NCBI GenBank assembly: GCA_019188255.1
Contig: JAETXT010000007.1
Span: 4,154,001 to 4,218,000 of the forward strand
Length of the DNA: 64,000 nt
From: Verticillium longisporum
Taxonomy: Eukaryota; Ascomycota; Sordariomycetes; Glomerellales; Plectosphaerellaceae
Direction of reading: 5' to 3'
Shown here: positions 11,729 through 24,030 of the stretch, piece after piece
How positions within the stretch are numbered: position 1 is the first letter of the stretch
How the letters are laid out: the number at the start of each line of letters is the position of its first letter
Program-made: the position numbers and the translations under genes
The notes under the pieces: model-generated
Databases searched by the model: none
What the model saw: only the letters and a program-made list of their open reading frames with translations
What the model was told of the DNA's origin: nothing

Positions 11729-13385
11729 GGCTCGGCCTTGGCACACAACGTGCGTGTCGAGACAATCCACTCCCTAGGGTGAATAAGAGGAGAGCAGCGT
11801 GCGATGAGCTGTCGTTGCCGCGTGCTCGAGGAAGGAAGATGGGTGAACGATGGTCCAGAGTCTAGCGCTCTACAGAGGAGGATGTCGCCCCCCAGAAAAG
11901 GGGAGAAGAGTTGGGGGTTCCTGGTCTCCATATTTTGCTTCGCTGCATTTTTTTCTGACGGGGAATCGTTTCCAATTGCAGTCTCGGGCCTACCAGGGGG
12001 TGAGGGGCTCGAGAGGCCCGAAAGGGCTTGAGAGCGCTGTGGATAAGAAGTGGGCGGACTTCAGGCCTCGGCACCGACAGACGGCCCCTCATCGTCATCA
12101 TCTCCAACAGTCGCGGGACCCCGGATCCGACGGCCAAAGTGGAGCCCAAGTCGCCGGGGTTCAGGGTATCTCCAGGGTTTATATCCGTGTGTCCGTCGAA
12201 AGCGCCCCCTCTCCATGCCTCCAACAAAACCTCATCCTCCTTGGGCGATGAGCAAATGGCGTCGAGTGAAGCCAGTCACTGGAAAGGACCACCGTTGAAG
12301 TATGTGTCTCTCGATGCCGAAAGCCGAGATGGGAGGTGAGACGAGACGAGAGAGAGGTGTGGGGACGGATCAGTCAGGCGCGTCTGACCACTTGAGAAGC
12401 GAGTGGGCTCCGATCATGGGAGCTATTGCTTTGCAATCCAGACGGTAGCTGGCTTGGCGGTGAGAGATCATCAGCATCTGCAGTGCAGAGTGGTCGGTGG
12501 TGGGTGGTGGGGGATACCTTGGCGCCAGAGAGAGGGGGCCCCAAAGAAGCAAAGTGCAGACAGAGAGCTGTTGGAGTTGGCTAGCTAGCTGCATCAGAGG
12601 CAGAGGGCGCGGAAGCCATGCCCAGCCTTGCCAGCAAACGGCGTGAGAACATGGCCTTGATGGTGTCATACCCACATGGTGCAAGCAACTCATGCACCCC
12701 GCAAAGAATGCAAGCGACGTGCGCTGGGGAGAAGGGTGGATGGGGAAAGGTGGAAGGACTGGCTTACACTCATCATGATGGGACGGCGTCAGGGCCACCC
12801 GCCTGGAGTCACGTTTACCCGGATCCGGAATCGTAGCCCACCCGATCGATTCCCACGAACCGGCCAGACCCACTTGCGAGCGAGCACATGGGAAATGGGA
12901 AATGGGAATGAATTGGGGGAATCCGTCAAAAATGGTGGCTTTTATGCTTGGCGGCATGGGTCGAGCAAGAGGCCCATTCATCCAGAACAGTCGCGTAACC
13001 ATTCGACAAGTGGCGCGTCTTCTGGATCTGTTCCCATCGACGGTCCACCTCTCCTCTCTGATCCCTCGCCTACCTTGACTCGATACCTGGGTCGGTACCT
13101 GTGTCGACCTACCTACCTTTTAGGGGCCTTTCCTGTGCTAGCCCAGAGGAGTGATAGACCCCTGTCAAACTGCGCCTCGGCATCTGGATTACTGTGTCCC
13201 AACCCAAGACAAACGTCAAGCACCAAGTTCATCAGCATCATACACAACCTTTCATCGGCAACCCGGTCCGCCCCATTGTCGAGACGTTTGTTGCGCGGCC
13301 ATGGTCACGGCGTGAAGGGCTCTCTTCACCACCAATCTCTTATCGTCTCTTTCTTTGCCAGTCATTACCACCATCCCCTGTCACC
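11729..13385. other. Divergent intergenic region (MFS / ALG7 promoters)
   Basis: About 1.65 kb between divergent genes. A 395-codon open frame here has no recognisable protein character and overlaps ALG7 in another frame. GGTACC/CCTACCTACC blocks lie at about 13085-13125. No RNA gene seen. Confidence 0.5.
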
Positions 13386-14939
13386 ATGGCGGTGCCTTCG
13401 GAACTCACGCGCACGGAGACGCTCTCGCACCTCGCCATCTCAGGTGCCGCTCTCATCATCCTCGCCAACACCTTCACTGGCGAGGGAGAGCCTCTCATCG
13501 CGTCCCTGGCCCTGTCGGCCCTCGCCTTTTCTCTCGCCTACTGCATGGTCCGCTGGCTGGGCCCCACCTTCATCAAGGCCGGCTTCAAGGGCAAGGACCT
13601 CTCCAAAGCTCACCAGCCTCTCATTCCCGAATGCATGGGTGCTGTCTGCGCCGCCGTCTACCTCCTTGTCATTATTGTCTTCATCCCTTTTCCCTTTTAC
13701 AAGGACATTGTCGCCGCGACCAGCGGTGGAGGCAACCGCGACGTCGTCCTGCATGTCGAACATGTTCAGCAGGGACGCTTCCTGCATCGCTTCCCGCATA
13801 GCAAGGTACGTACTTGCCCCTGAACCCCTGACACAGACGCGACCTGTGATCTGTAATCTGTAATCTGTAATGTGTAATGCATCATCTATGATCTACGATC
13901 TGTGCTCCGTCATCTGGAGCCATGAGCGAGCCTCGACTAACACACAACGCAGCTGGCTAGTTATCTGTCCGCCATCATCTCTCTGCAGACCACCGCCCTG
14001 CTCGGCATCGGCGATGACCTCTTCGACATCCGCTGGCGCCACAAGTGGTGGATTCCCGGTCTCGCATCCATCCCCATCCTCGTCGTCTACTTTGTCGACT
14101 TTGGCGTCACCTCCATCGTCATCCCTATCCCCCTGCAGCCCTACCTCGGCGAGCTCTTCAACCTGGGGCCTCTCTACTACCTCTACATGGCCTGCGTCGC
14201 CATGTTCTGCCCCCAGTCCATCAACATGCTCGCCGGCATCAACGGCATCGAGGTGTCCCAGTGCCTCGTCGTCTCCCTGCTCCTTGCTCTCAACGACGCC
14301 CTCTACCTGCTGACCCCTATCCGCACCCGGCCACCGACTCGCACCTTTTCTCTCTCTACCTGCTCCTCCCGTGGATCGGCGTCTCCGCCGCCCTCCTCTG
14401 CCACAACTGGTACCCCGCCCGTGTCTTCGTCGGCGACACCTACTGCTACTTCTCCGGCATGGTCTTCGCCACCGTCGGCATCCTCGGCCACTTCTCCAAG
14501 ACGCTCGGCCTCCTGCTCGTGCCCCAGCTCGCCAACTTTCTCTACTCGACACCCCAGCTCTTCGGCCTCGTCCCCTGCCCGCGCCACCGCCTGCCGCGCT
14601 TCGTCGCCCGCACCGGCCTCCTCGAGCCCAGCGTCACCCCTGGCCGCGCGACGCCCAGCCCCACCCCTCGTCGCCCGCGCCCTCCGCCTGCTCGCCCGCC
14701 TGCGCCTGCTCGCCCTGCGCGTCCGCGACGACGACCCGGCCTCCATCGAGGCCACGAGCAACCTCACCCTCCTCAACCTCTGGCTCGTCTGGCGCGGGCC
14801 CCTGCGCGAGGACCGCCTCGCCTGGGAGGTCACCCTGCTGCAGCTCGCCGTCGGCCTCTTCGGCCTCTTTGTCCGTCACCGTCTCGCCCTGCTCATCTTT
14901 AAGGAGGACAACTGGGTCTTTTCGACGACTGCCGTTTGA
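13386..14939 (+). CDS. ALG7: ALG7: UDP-GlcNAc:dolichyl-phosphate GlcNAc-1-phosphotransferase
   Basis: ER multi-pass enzyme that transfers GlcNAc-1-P from UDP-GlcNAc to dolichyl phosphate, the first committed and essential step of N-glycan precursor synthesis and the tunicamycin target. The ATG at 13386 gives [16 protein letters not shown]. The intron 13806-13952 (GTACGT...GACTAAC...GCAG) joins HRFPHSK to [12 protein letters not shown]. Conserved blocks seen: KDLSK...[75 protein letters not shown] and the C-terminal [14 protein letters not shown]...DRLAWE...FGLFVRHR. The frame breaks three times, near 14314-14317 (CCCC), ~14640 and ~14664-14667 (CCCC). Each is explained by one missing base, and adding three bases gives ~469 residues, the usual size. 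Since the gene is essential, these are read as assembly errors. Confidence 0.93.
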
Positions 14940-15889
14940 GAATGGCGAATGCGCATGGGCGCCATGCCGCCAGAGACGCGACGAGGAGAACGGGTGCATT
15001 TTTCTTCGTCTTTTTATTTGGTTGGGGTGAGGCCTTTATTGCTCTATACCAGGGGCATGCGTACGCGAGGACTAAAGACCAGGGAAGTTACGCATGCGAC
15101 AAAAAAAAGCATAGATTTCATCTTGAGGTTGCTCGCTTGTCGTGCAAAGGCTGGCAGCCTCGTTGTATTGCTGCTGTATGGAAGATACCCCCAGACTAGG
15201 AAGTAAGAAAACATCATCATGTCTGTAGTGTTGTCAGCCAGAATGTCGCAGTTGCAACATGGAGGTTGAAACGACTACACATCTTCTCGTTGTATGTCTT
15301 GCTACCCATCCTCCCCTAGATGCTGCCATAGGCCTAATCACCTGTGCAAGCCATCACGAGCTCAGTAGTCATGGAATAGTGTGAAAAAAGGGCAGCCTTG
15401 GCCGCACATCATCCATTGAATCAATACCTCATCAGACCCTCTACCCGAGGCGCCTCGACGCGGGACGAGGCGTCCGACAAGCCGTCCCTGGAATAAACCA
15501 TATAATACACACCAACGACGTACCATTGCCGCCATTCCCGCAGACCAAGCCAACAAAATAAATCAGAGAAGAGCTGTTTACAAGAAGCGCCTGTCGACCC
15601 CGACGGAGGGATCCGCTGTGAGCGGCGCTCCTTGACCCCCACATCCCCGTGTGTGGAGTTTCCCGCACGCCAGTCTCGACCCTCCAGAAAAAGGGGGCGG
15701 TTTTCCCACATTTCCCCCCTTGGCCGAGTACGCCCCGTTCTCGGCACACAATGCCGTCCGTTCAACGCCGTAAGAAAATCAAAAGAACCAACTATTTCCT
15801 GCCCCGACGCTTTTTCAACAACGAGTTGCAGATTCGTAGATGGTCATGTTGACATGGCATGTCGCACAGTCCATCTTCCTCTATTTATA
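14940..15889. other. Convergent intergenic region (ALG7 / SET3 3' ends)
   Basis: No gene recognised in about 950 bp between the convergent ends of ALG7 and SET3. The sequence is of mixed composition, with an A-run near 15101, and probably holds both terminators. Confidence 0.5.
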
Positions 15890-18720
15890 TTACAAGGGTG
15901 TATCGGTCGCGGTGAGGGTTGGACTGACACCGTTGACTCGAGCCGTCTCTGTCGCTTCGTTCGCCTTTGTCGTATCAGCCGCGTCGGCAATGCCATCGAC
16001 GCCTGCCTTGGTCTCTTTCGTTGTGGGAGTCTTCGGTCCACCATCTGGTTTCGACGCAGCCTTGTTCAACCTGCTCTTTGTGTAGTCGCTAAGACTCAGC
16101 TTCTTCTTGACCGGGCTAGGATGTGTGATGCCATTGACAGCAGGAGGCATCAGAGCGCTCGACGGAGCACCAGTCGAGGTGGACAGCAGGGGTGCTTGCG
16201 AGTCAGTGGCCACTTGAGGCGTTGTGACATTGGCCACGGCTGATGTGGCGTCACCAAAAGCAGGAACTGGAGGCAGGTGGACGCGCAACTCCGGTGACTT
16301 GACTTCCACCGGACTACTGACCCCATTGACCTCAGGCAGCTGCGCCGTTGTTGTCGTGGGCGATATTGACGCTGCATCTGTTGGGGGCGCGTCTGTCATC
16401 GGAACATCCTCCAGGTTCCTCGCCTCCGGTGTTGGCGAAGGGGGCAAGTGTTCCGATTCCTTGGGCAAGGATGGCGAGTCCGAGGCCTTCCGGGAGTCCA
16501 CTGGAGGGTCAATTTCCATGGCTGTTGGCGTTGTGGGCGCGGGCAGCGATGTCCGACGCTTGGACTGGTCCACCCCATCACAGCGCGCCCGATGGCGGTT
16601 GTTGAGCAGACGTTGTGACAAGGAGATGATCCGTCGTCGAGGCTTCGGCGTCGGCTCTGCTTCGCTGTACCACTCACCGGCGACTGGATCGGTTTGAACA
16701 GACGCATCGCAATACTTGGGCCTGGGTGCGGTCGATGCGGGTCGTGAATTCGATGCGACAGAATCCGTTCTGGAGGTGGGGCCCTTGAACGGGTTCTGCC
16801 ATCCTGTAGAGTGGGCGCTCGCTGGAGATCCTGATTTGCTACGTGACGTTCCAGCATCGACATACCTACTCATACCATTGGAGCCAGAAATGTTGGATGT
16901 GAGCGCATTCTTTGACTTGGGAGGTTTGCTGTTGGTGCCATCTGATGTCCGCTTCTTTTTGCGAGCAGGAGGTTGTTGCTCCATGCGTCGGAAAGAGTCT
17001 TCGACCATTTGTACCTTGCGCTTTTCTCTCTCCGTGGGCTCCGTCAAGATGCCGGGCTGATCGAGAGACCCCTGACGCAAAGGCGTGCGATCTCGGCTTG
17101 GCGGCTTGCTTCGCTCCGACGTTGATCGACCGTCTTGATCGAGGTCATCGTTGTGGCTTTCGCTAGCTGCCCTGCTATTTGCTGCATGTCCTGTGCTAGT
17201 GGGAGAAATGGTATGCACTTTCGGCTTTCGTGACTTCTTTTGGGCACCTGGCTTCGAGATTGTGACCTGGCTTGATAGTGGAGATGGAAACGAGCAAACG
17301 CGCAGATCCTAGCAAGATCGCATCCGCAACCGCCGCGTTCGGACAGAACGCGGTGAAGCCATCCGGATGTCTGCTGATATTCGGCTTCGTCCATGTCTGG
17401 CTCATCTCGACCATTGACTTCGTCGTCGCCGAGGCCGATGAGGTGCATCATTCGTGCCTTCTGCAGCTTTGGCAGCCGGAAGTCCCACGGCAATGTAATC
17501 TGTTCATTTGCGGCAACAAACCGATCGCTGACGAGCCAGAAGTGGTATTCAGAAGAATTGGAAAGGTAGGTGTCGAGGACGGCATTGGGCTTGCAACTCC
17601 GGCGGACGTAGCGAGCTTGTGACATTTCGTTTCGAGTGTCAATGCACAGAGGCAGCATGGGGTGGAAGAAGACAAACGGGAGAGGCGAAGTCAGCCCTTC
17701 CCACAAGTTGGTCGGATCAGCACAGTAGTCTTTTTGGAACAGGATTTGACCGCACAGCTCAATCAGCGGGACGTCCTTATCTATCGCCGCCGGAGTCGTG
17801 AGATACTTCCATCGCAAGACAGTGTCTGGCGCCAACGGTATTTGCTTGTCTTGGACGACGAGTTGCTGCTGTCCTTTGCTGATGTCCGGGGGCAGTTTTT
17901 GAAAGACGTCGTTGTAAGACTCACCCGTCTCTTGCCTCATCATGTCGGGTTCCCGAAGCCAAAGAGACATTGTGTTGGATATCGCCAGGCTCGAGAAGGA
18001 GTTGCTTGGCGTTCTTTGAGGGTCAGTCTCAGGCTCATTCCTATACAGCGTGATGAAGCGATCGGAATAACCGTGGATCTCAAAGTCGGTGGGCAGTTCG
18101 GGAGGACTCGTCGCAGGGCTCGGGGGCTGCCCATTCAATCGTACGTTGCTGTCGGACGGGCTTCGCTTGATTGCTTGTGAGCTGCCAGAATTGGAAGGGC
18201 GATGGGAGCCCATGGCCTATTTGGCTGGGTGGTTGGGGGCGCCAGGGCTCCCGTGATTGCCATATGCTTGGCTCACGGAGTGGCCGATCACTTGGAGGAC
18301 TGTTGGCTTTGGCTTCTTCTTGTGGCTTTTCGAAGGGGGTCGCCGAGGCTTCTTGTCCTGGGCATCTTCCTGCGTGGAGCCGTTCTTGAGTCTTCGCGTG
18401 CGCTCAATGGCTTTTTGTCGATCGAGAGGACGCGGCTTGCAGTCGGCGCACGAGTGGGAAAAGTCCTCGCGGAGTGCCTCTTCCTTGCGGTTCGGGTAAT
18501 AGCACTCAATGTGTTGCCATGTATCACAAGTCTCGCAGTATATCGTGTTTCCATCATCATCAGAAAAGTTGCAGATGCACTTGATCGTGTACGGCTCCTC
18601 CTCAACGGCCTCAGCCTTGCGCGCCGGGGCGGGTTGAGGAACGGGGATGGCTGGAGGAACGACATGTGCCTGACTAGGAATCGCAATCTGCGTCGGCAAC
18701 GGTTGCGGATTTTCGGTCAT
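15890..18720 (-). CDS. SET3: Set3-type PHD finger / SET domain chromatin protein
   Basis: Scaffold subunit of the Set3/Rpd3-like histone deacetylase complex. Its PHD finger binds methylated H3K4, and its SET domain is usually catalytically inactive. The start at 18720 gives MTENPQPLPTQ. The PHD finger (about residues 45-95) reads CICNFSDDDGNTIYCETC, then WQHIECYYP and HSCADCK, the C4-H-C3 pattern. The SET region includes LCGQILFQKDY, RYVRRSCKPNAVL (the NHxCxPN-like motif is reduced to RRSCKPN) and LPWDFRLP. A long basic/Ser-Pro C-terminal tail follows. Two irregularities. A TAG at 18217-18219 lies in frame; an in-frame 60-bp intron (GTGAGC...AATAG, 18217-18276) would remove it. The frame also shifts near 17250, where one extra C would join QSRS to PGAQKKSRKPK. 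Total ~920-940 residues. Divergent from NPC2 across 3.3 kb. Confidence 0.85.
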
Positions 18721-21700
18721 ACTCTAAGGAGGGCCTCGCGTTGGTATAATTGCGGTCGGGAGGGTTATGGGCGAAGCTGGTTACTGTTGCGGTCTGGGGA
18801 GCATGACGACGCTTGCCCAGACGCGCGTGAATGGGTAACCGAGCTGTTGTTTCGGAGCAACGACACCAGACGCGGCGCTCATTCGGCAGCTACCACGAGG
18901 CTCTCGACAATTGTGGCCAGACGTTGCGAACTGCTCGCTCGGAAGAGGTAGATGTGGTCGGAATCGGCGCTCACAGCAACGGGGAGGGGATGAAAGGTAG
19001 CGGGCAACTGAGATCAAGTCGAGAGACGAGTCGCAGGAGTAGGTGATGATCGCAAAGCGTCGTATTCGAAAGTGACACGTTCCGGTCGAGGGTTTGTTGT
19101 GGAAAATTCTTCGTGGTCGCGAAAAGGACAATCGTCGAAGACACGACGAGAACGGGGAACCGGGAGAGGGGCGATCACGAATTACGTCGAGTACATGCGC
19201 CTAGGAAACAAAGACGGCAAGACTTGGTCGAATGGTCAAGTCCAGATGCTGGAAGCCGATCCTAAGACTGGGTTCGAGGTTCGTCGGGAAGAGGCAACGC
19301 GGGTTGGTAGAGGGCGTCGTGGTCGAAGGGGGAGGATGGGTGGGAAAGAGATTGGAGAGAGGAGGAGAGGGGACAACACGAAGAGAAAGAATGGATGGGG
19401 CAGGAGACTGGGCGAGCGCACCGAGCAATGGATTTTGGGGGCGTGTGGGTGTCTGGCGTGGAGCGTGGGAGAGAAGACCTGAGCGACTGGTAGGTAGGCG
19501 GGTTGGCTTGGGCTCAGGCCTAGGAGTAGGGAGGCACAAGAGCGAGACGGCAAGCGAAAAGACCCAGTTTTACCTGACGGTAGGGTACCTACCTGGAGGT
19601 AGGGGGGGGCCGCTGGAACGGAAGCAGAGCCCAGCACTGGCGGGTGCAGCGCCGTGGCAGCAGGAGCATCCTAGTGTGCAGCAAGCAGCGTGCAAGGCAG
19701 GACCACTGGAGGGATGAGCAAGGCAGTACCGGGAAGCACCAGGCAGCGCCCGGGGCCCATTGGGGGTGCGAGCTGCTACCCTCCCAAGCCTCCCTCCCTC
19801 CATCCATCCCCCTCTCCTGTCCATCTTCCGCCTTCCGCTAGGAAAGGCAGACCAGGCGTGCGCAGGAGATGAATGGACGATAAAACTGGAGAAAGGAGGT
19901 ACATGGTACCTGTACTTCGAGAAGCGTGAGGGGCTAACCCGAAAAAAGCGGTGGACTCGCTGATTTGGTGGCGGGCTTGCACCAATCAGAGCAGCACTGG
20001 CATGGTGTTGACTGGCCTCAGGCCGACGTTTCAGGCTGCAAGCAGAGAGGGTGGGATTCGAGGACGGGGGAACTGGACCCAAGTCATGGGAGCCGACCTG
20101 ACACGAAATTTGCTCCCGCAGGTGAGGGCCTCGAAGTAAGAATGCTGGGCGGCATCTGAGCTTTCTCTGGCGTCGTGATGTGGAAAAGGGCTCCTGAATC
20201 AAAAGGAAGAGAATTGGAGAGAGAAAGATCAACGCCGGACTTCTCCTCGCTATTGCTGCTGTTGCAACATGCTGCGTGGCATGCCAGGTCTGAAGCGACC
20301 ATAAGATCCAGGTGATATATGAGACGATGGCAAACGGAGGGGAAAAAGGAAGTTGGTGACTGTTGTGTAAGCGATGCGCTCGAGGGCAAAGACTGAAAGG
20401 GCTTTGAGAGGCTGGACTTTGGAGGGGAGGAGCGGGAATGGAGGGCATGAATTCATGCAGGATTTATCAACAACAGCGGTCTGCCGTAGAATTCCGGCAT
20501 CAGCCAAAACCCTGGCGACTTGCGGCAGAGGTGCAGGGTTGGGAGGGGTCCTCGCAGGTGTACAGGACTCGGTGAGTGGTCAACCTCGAGAAGCTAAAAG
20601 CATGGCCCCTCGTATGATTGGCTCATCAGTCGTCCATGTACCGCTACTTACTGCCAGCAAGCGATGCGACACCAATTTCGAGTCATCAGGCTAGAGGCTG
20701 CCCAAGTCGCGGTACTTTTTAGTCTGCCTCAGGGTCTGGAGACAGGATGTCGTCTTATTGGTCTGTACTACTAGACTGGCATTGGATCCTTACAGACCCC
20801 TGTCTGGCGGGCACTGGCAAGACTGGTCAGTGGCTGTCTCCACGAGATCGCCGTCTTTGACCTTTGACCCAGGCACCGGCAATGTCTACATAGATCAGGT
20901 CGTATTCCAGTTCCTGGGCTGCTCCAGCAAGGGAATGGCTCATCGGAAATGACGGTCTGCAGTGAGAGACTGAGATTGAACGAGGCAACCCGAAGAAATG
21001 AAATAGTCCGCTCAGAGATTGCCTGTACTCCGTGTTCAACTATATCTCGCCAGCATTGGAGGGCGCAAAGTGCATCTGTTGACAGGTAGACACAGTCACT
21101 TCCGACGTCCAACTTCTATCCGTCGGCACTAACATGGCTGACGTGGGCATCCATGTGTGTGTCACTGGTGGCTTGTCATACCTTCATTAGAGGAAGTAGA
21201 ATTAGAAGCATGGCTGAACACAGTCGGGCTGTGGTGCCTTGAGGTGCACATCATACATAGTCTCTCAAGGCGGCTTTGAGGGTTGAACGGAGTTTCATGG
21301 TAGACTTTTGTCGCGCCCGCCATGTTTGAGCGCCTCGTCAGAAGAGAAAGCAACATTGTCGTCACTGTACTTGACGACTCCAAGGCGAGCTCCGGCAGTC
21401 CGCTTTCTTCCATCAAGGGTCCTCATGAGACCATGCTCGAATATTCAAAGAATAGGTTCGATCTGTGAAATAGATCATCGTCGATGCCGTAACCGGCGAG
21501 ACATGAAATGCTGGGAGGAATTGTCTTGGTCGAACGCGCGAGGCTGGACTGTGGAGTAAAAATGGCAAGCTGCCAGGGTCGCAGGAGAAGCACTGCATTG
21601 TCCCAGGCGGACCGGCGAATGTGATGCATCCGGCAACGGGAGGCAAGGGGAAGATAAGAAAGCGGGCGAGATAGTCAAGGCCGTTTAGATAGCATCACGT

Positions 21701-22040
21701 GGGGTTTCCTGGTCTGCTGGCTAAAGGCAAGGGGTGGCGGTGCAACGAATCATTGACCAACTTAGTCGCCCCATGACGTGCTCACTGTCTGATGCCTGGA
21801 CCAGGTCTTCCTTGCAAGCCAACCATTTTGCAGCCTCCCTCGCCCGTGCCACTGAGACTCCGCCTCCGCACCCAACCACCGGCTGAGTTGTGCGAGGTAC
21901 CTCTTCAGTCATCAGCCGTCTCCAACTCAACAACATCCTCACGATATTGACGAACGCCCAAACCAAACGACTTCACGAGGCTGCACGAAGTAGAAACAAT
22001 CACCGAAGACCCAGATACCCACGGACTTGAAATTTACGCC
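18721..22040. other. Divergent intergenic region, ~3.3 kb
   Basis: Between the divergent starts of SET3 and NPC2. Open frames occur, the longest being 292 codons on the minus strand (19570-20448), but they are Pro/Ser/Arg-rich, lack domain character and look like chance frames in GC-rich DNA. A GGTAGGGTACCTACCTGGAGGTAGG block lies at about 19580-19604. No RNA gene recognised. Confidence 0.5.
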
Positions 22041-22699
22041 ATGCGTTTCACTTCCGCTATACTCGCTGTCCTCTCAGTTGGTCTGGTGCCGGCATCGGCC
22101 AGGTCCGTCCTCGTTGAGCGGGACCAGAGCATCATTACTGGTGATGATCGGAAGATTCCTGGCGACTCGCCTCTCGAACTGTGCGATAAGGACCATGGGA
22201 AGGATATCGTTCACATCAAGAAGGTCGACCTCTCGCCCAACCCTCCCAAAGCGTACGTTTTGTACTCAGCCTCGCGAGGCATTCCTCATTATCGACGGGT
22301 GCTAACCGAGGGTGGACAGTGGCGAGGACCTTGTCATCACAGCCAGTGGAACAGTTGACGAAGATATCGAGGAAGGAGCCTACGTTCTGCTTCAGGTTAA
22401 GTACGGCCTCATTCGCCTCATCAGCACCAAGGCGGACTTCTGTGAGCAGGTTGGCGAGGTCGACCTGGAGTGCCCCATCAAGAAGGGCGACCTAGCCCTC
22501 ACAAAGACTGTCAAGCTGCCTGCCGAGATTCCTCCTGTAAGCACCAACCACTCCAAAACCGCAGATATACCACTGACACCTGCCGCAGGGAAAGTACACG
22601 GTCTTCGCCGACCTTTACACCAAGGATGACGAGCCCATTACCTGCTTGACGGCCTCCGTTGCCTTCTCTCGTGGAAGCCTCCTCGGATTTGAGCTGTAA
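22041..22699 (+). CDS. NPC2: NPC2-like ML-domain phosphatidylglycerol/phosphatidylinositol/sterol transfer protein
   Basis: Small secreted/vacuolar lipid-binding protein of the MD-2-related lipid recognition (ML) family, which moves sterols and phospholipids inside the vacuole lumen. The ATG at 22041 starts a typical signal peptide (MRFTSAILAVLSVGLVPASA). Two introns are inferred: 22253-22319 (GTACGT...GCTAAC...ACAG) and 22537-22588 (GTAAGC...CGCAG). Splicing gives 179 residues with family features: PLELCDKDHGKDIVHI near the N-terminus, GEDLVITASGTV, the cysteine pair in FCEQVGEVDLECPIKKGD, LPAEIPPGKYTVFADLYT and the end ITCLTASVAF. Cysteines at the expected disulfide positions are present and the frame is intact throughout. 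Length, signal peptide and exon pattern match fungal NPC2 proteins; lipid specificity cannot be told from sequence. Confidence 0.93.
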
Positions 22700-23040
22700 G
22701 GGTGGACTGCCAGTGATTCGAGCTCGGATTCTAGTGATCAGTTGGCTGAGCGGGGCAGCACATGATGTAAACCTCTTTTGCACATAAATCAGGTCGCGAA
22801 TGTCGTTTTGTCGTTTTTTTGTAGCATTGACGAAGTCCGAGCACGGGCATTCTTAACGTAGCAAAGCTGGCGCTCTTAGGCATTCATAGGGAAGGTAAAT
22901 TGTACTTGGCATCAACAGCCACTGCTCAAAGCCTCAAGAAGTCGTTGTGACGCCCATTGAGCCTTTTCTTCGTCAAGCATGACGCCGGCTTATATGTGCT
23001 TCGCTCCTCTAGCCGTGATGCCATCTCGTGTATGCGTGAT
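22700..23040. other. Short convergent intergenic region
   Basis: About 340 bp between the convergent ends of NPC2 and the V-ATPase subunit F gene. It includes an oligo-T stretch at about 22814-22820 and no gene. Confidence 0.5.
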
Positions 23041-23583
23041 TTACTCGCCAAACAGCCTCCTGACCCTCCTCAACACGCTGTCCTTCTCGGGATCGTAGGG
23101 GTGGTCTTTGCTGGGGATTTCGAGCACGGTAGGGAAGGCCGCCGTGTACGTGTCAATGCGATGCCTAATCTTGTCGGCAATCTATACAGAGGTCAGCACC
23201 TTCGTAGCGTATTCCGTTGCAGCCATCTCATCTACGCACGTGCTGATTGATCAAAATGATACCAATATCCTTTCGCTCAGTTGTGAAGCTTTCGAATGCG
23301 TTCTCGATCGCAGAGGTCTCCGTCTTGCTGTCAACAACGAGGAAGTTCTTCGCCTGATCTGCACCAGTGCTGACGTGCTGGAAAGCCGGGTTAGATATGC
23401 GCACGTCGACTTCGAGAGGGCACAGCAGAACGTACCCCGATGCCTGCGAGGAGAAGGCCCGTGACAGAGTCCTGAGTATTGGGTCAGTGGACGACACAGC
23501 AGACTGGTGCTGAGCGCAATTCTTACCTCGTCGCCAATGACAGCCAGGAATTGCCTATCCTTGTAATCGGCTTGCGACGCCAT
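23041..23583 (-). CDS. VMA7: V-type proton ATPase subunit F
   Basis: Subunit F of the V1 sector, part of the central rotor stalk of the vacuolar proton pump. Four exons are inferred from the ATG at 23583 with introns at 23472-23526 (GTAAGA), 23378-23435 (GTACGT, CTAAC branch) and 23182-23239 (GTGCGT). They give 123 residues, the normal size for fungal Vma7. Exon 1 ends [11 protein letters not shown]; exon 2 is the 12-residue [12 protein letters not shown]; exon 3 includes [11 protein letters not shown] and [13 protein letters not shown]; exon 4 includes [29 protein letters not shown] and ends RRLFGE. The [16 protein letters not shown] block and the [16 protein letters not shown] block are diagnostic of the family. 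The unusually intron-dense structure for such a short gene is common for this locus in Sordariomycetes. Divergent from NUR1. Confidence 0.95.
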
Positions 23584-24030
23584 ATTGAGGGGTTGCTCGT
23601 TGGTACGGGACCGAGCGAGGTTGTAGGTGGTGGTTGACGTTGTCGTCCAACGTCAAGTGCCAGGAACAAGAGCAGACAGACTAGACCGAGTCGTCGCCCA
23701 GTGGTGGGCTGTACAGCGACAGTCAGCGGATGAGAGCTTTGGCCGCCCATGAGCCCAGGCTTGCCAGGCAGCATCCCCTGGCTGGCACCCCACACTGGCG
23801 GCGTGGGTGCGGTGCCTTTTGGCTGCTGGCTCCACCTGGACGTCACCCCAGGCTGCACCTTGGGCGGGACAAAGAAATTGAAGCTCCCTGTGTAAACAAA
23901 ACGTCCGTTCTACACCTCGGAACCCGTCAGCCTCGCCTCCGTCCCGCTTCATCCACGGACGGATACTTGAATCGGTATCTCCCTCGATACGGTCCATGTG
24001 AAGCATAGTTCGTCTTGCAAAGCACGAAAC
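23584..24030. promoter_or_regulatory. Shared divergent promoter region VMA7 / NUR1
   Basis: 447 bp between two divergent start codons, so it must contain both promoters. I could not assign specific transcription-factor sites. Confidence 0.5.

Noticed and set aside
12676..13863. 395-codon plus-strand frame upstream of and overlapping ALG7
   Set aside because: Ser/Arg/Pro-biased with no motif, and overlaps the first ALG7 exon in a different frame.
6489..18219. Reassignment of TAG as a sense codon in this organism
   Set aside because: Genes here end normally at TAG (e.g. the first MFS gene at 9925), and no filamentous ascomycete nuclear code with TAG reassignment is known.
19570..20448. 292-codon minus-strand frame in the SET3-NPC2 gap
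   Set aside because: Low-complexity Pro/Ser/His composition, no domains, no intron support; treated as chance.
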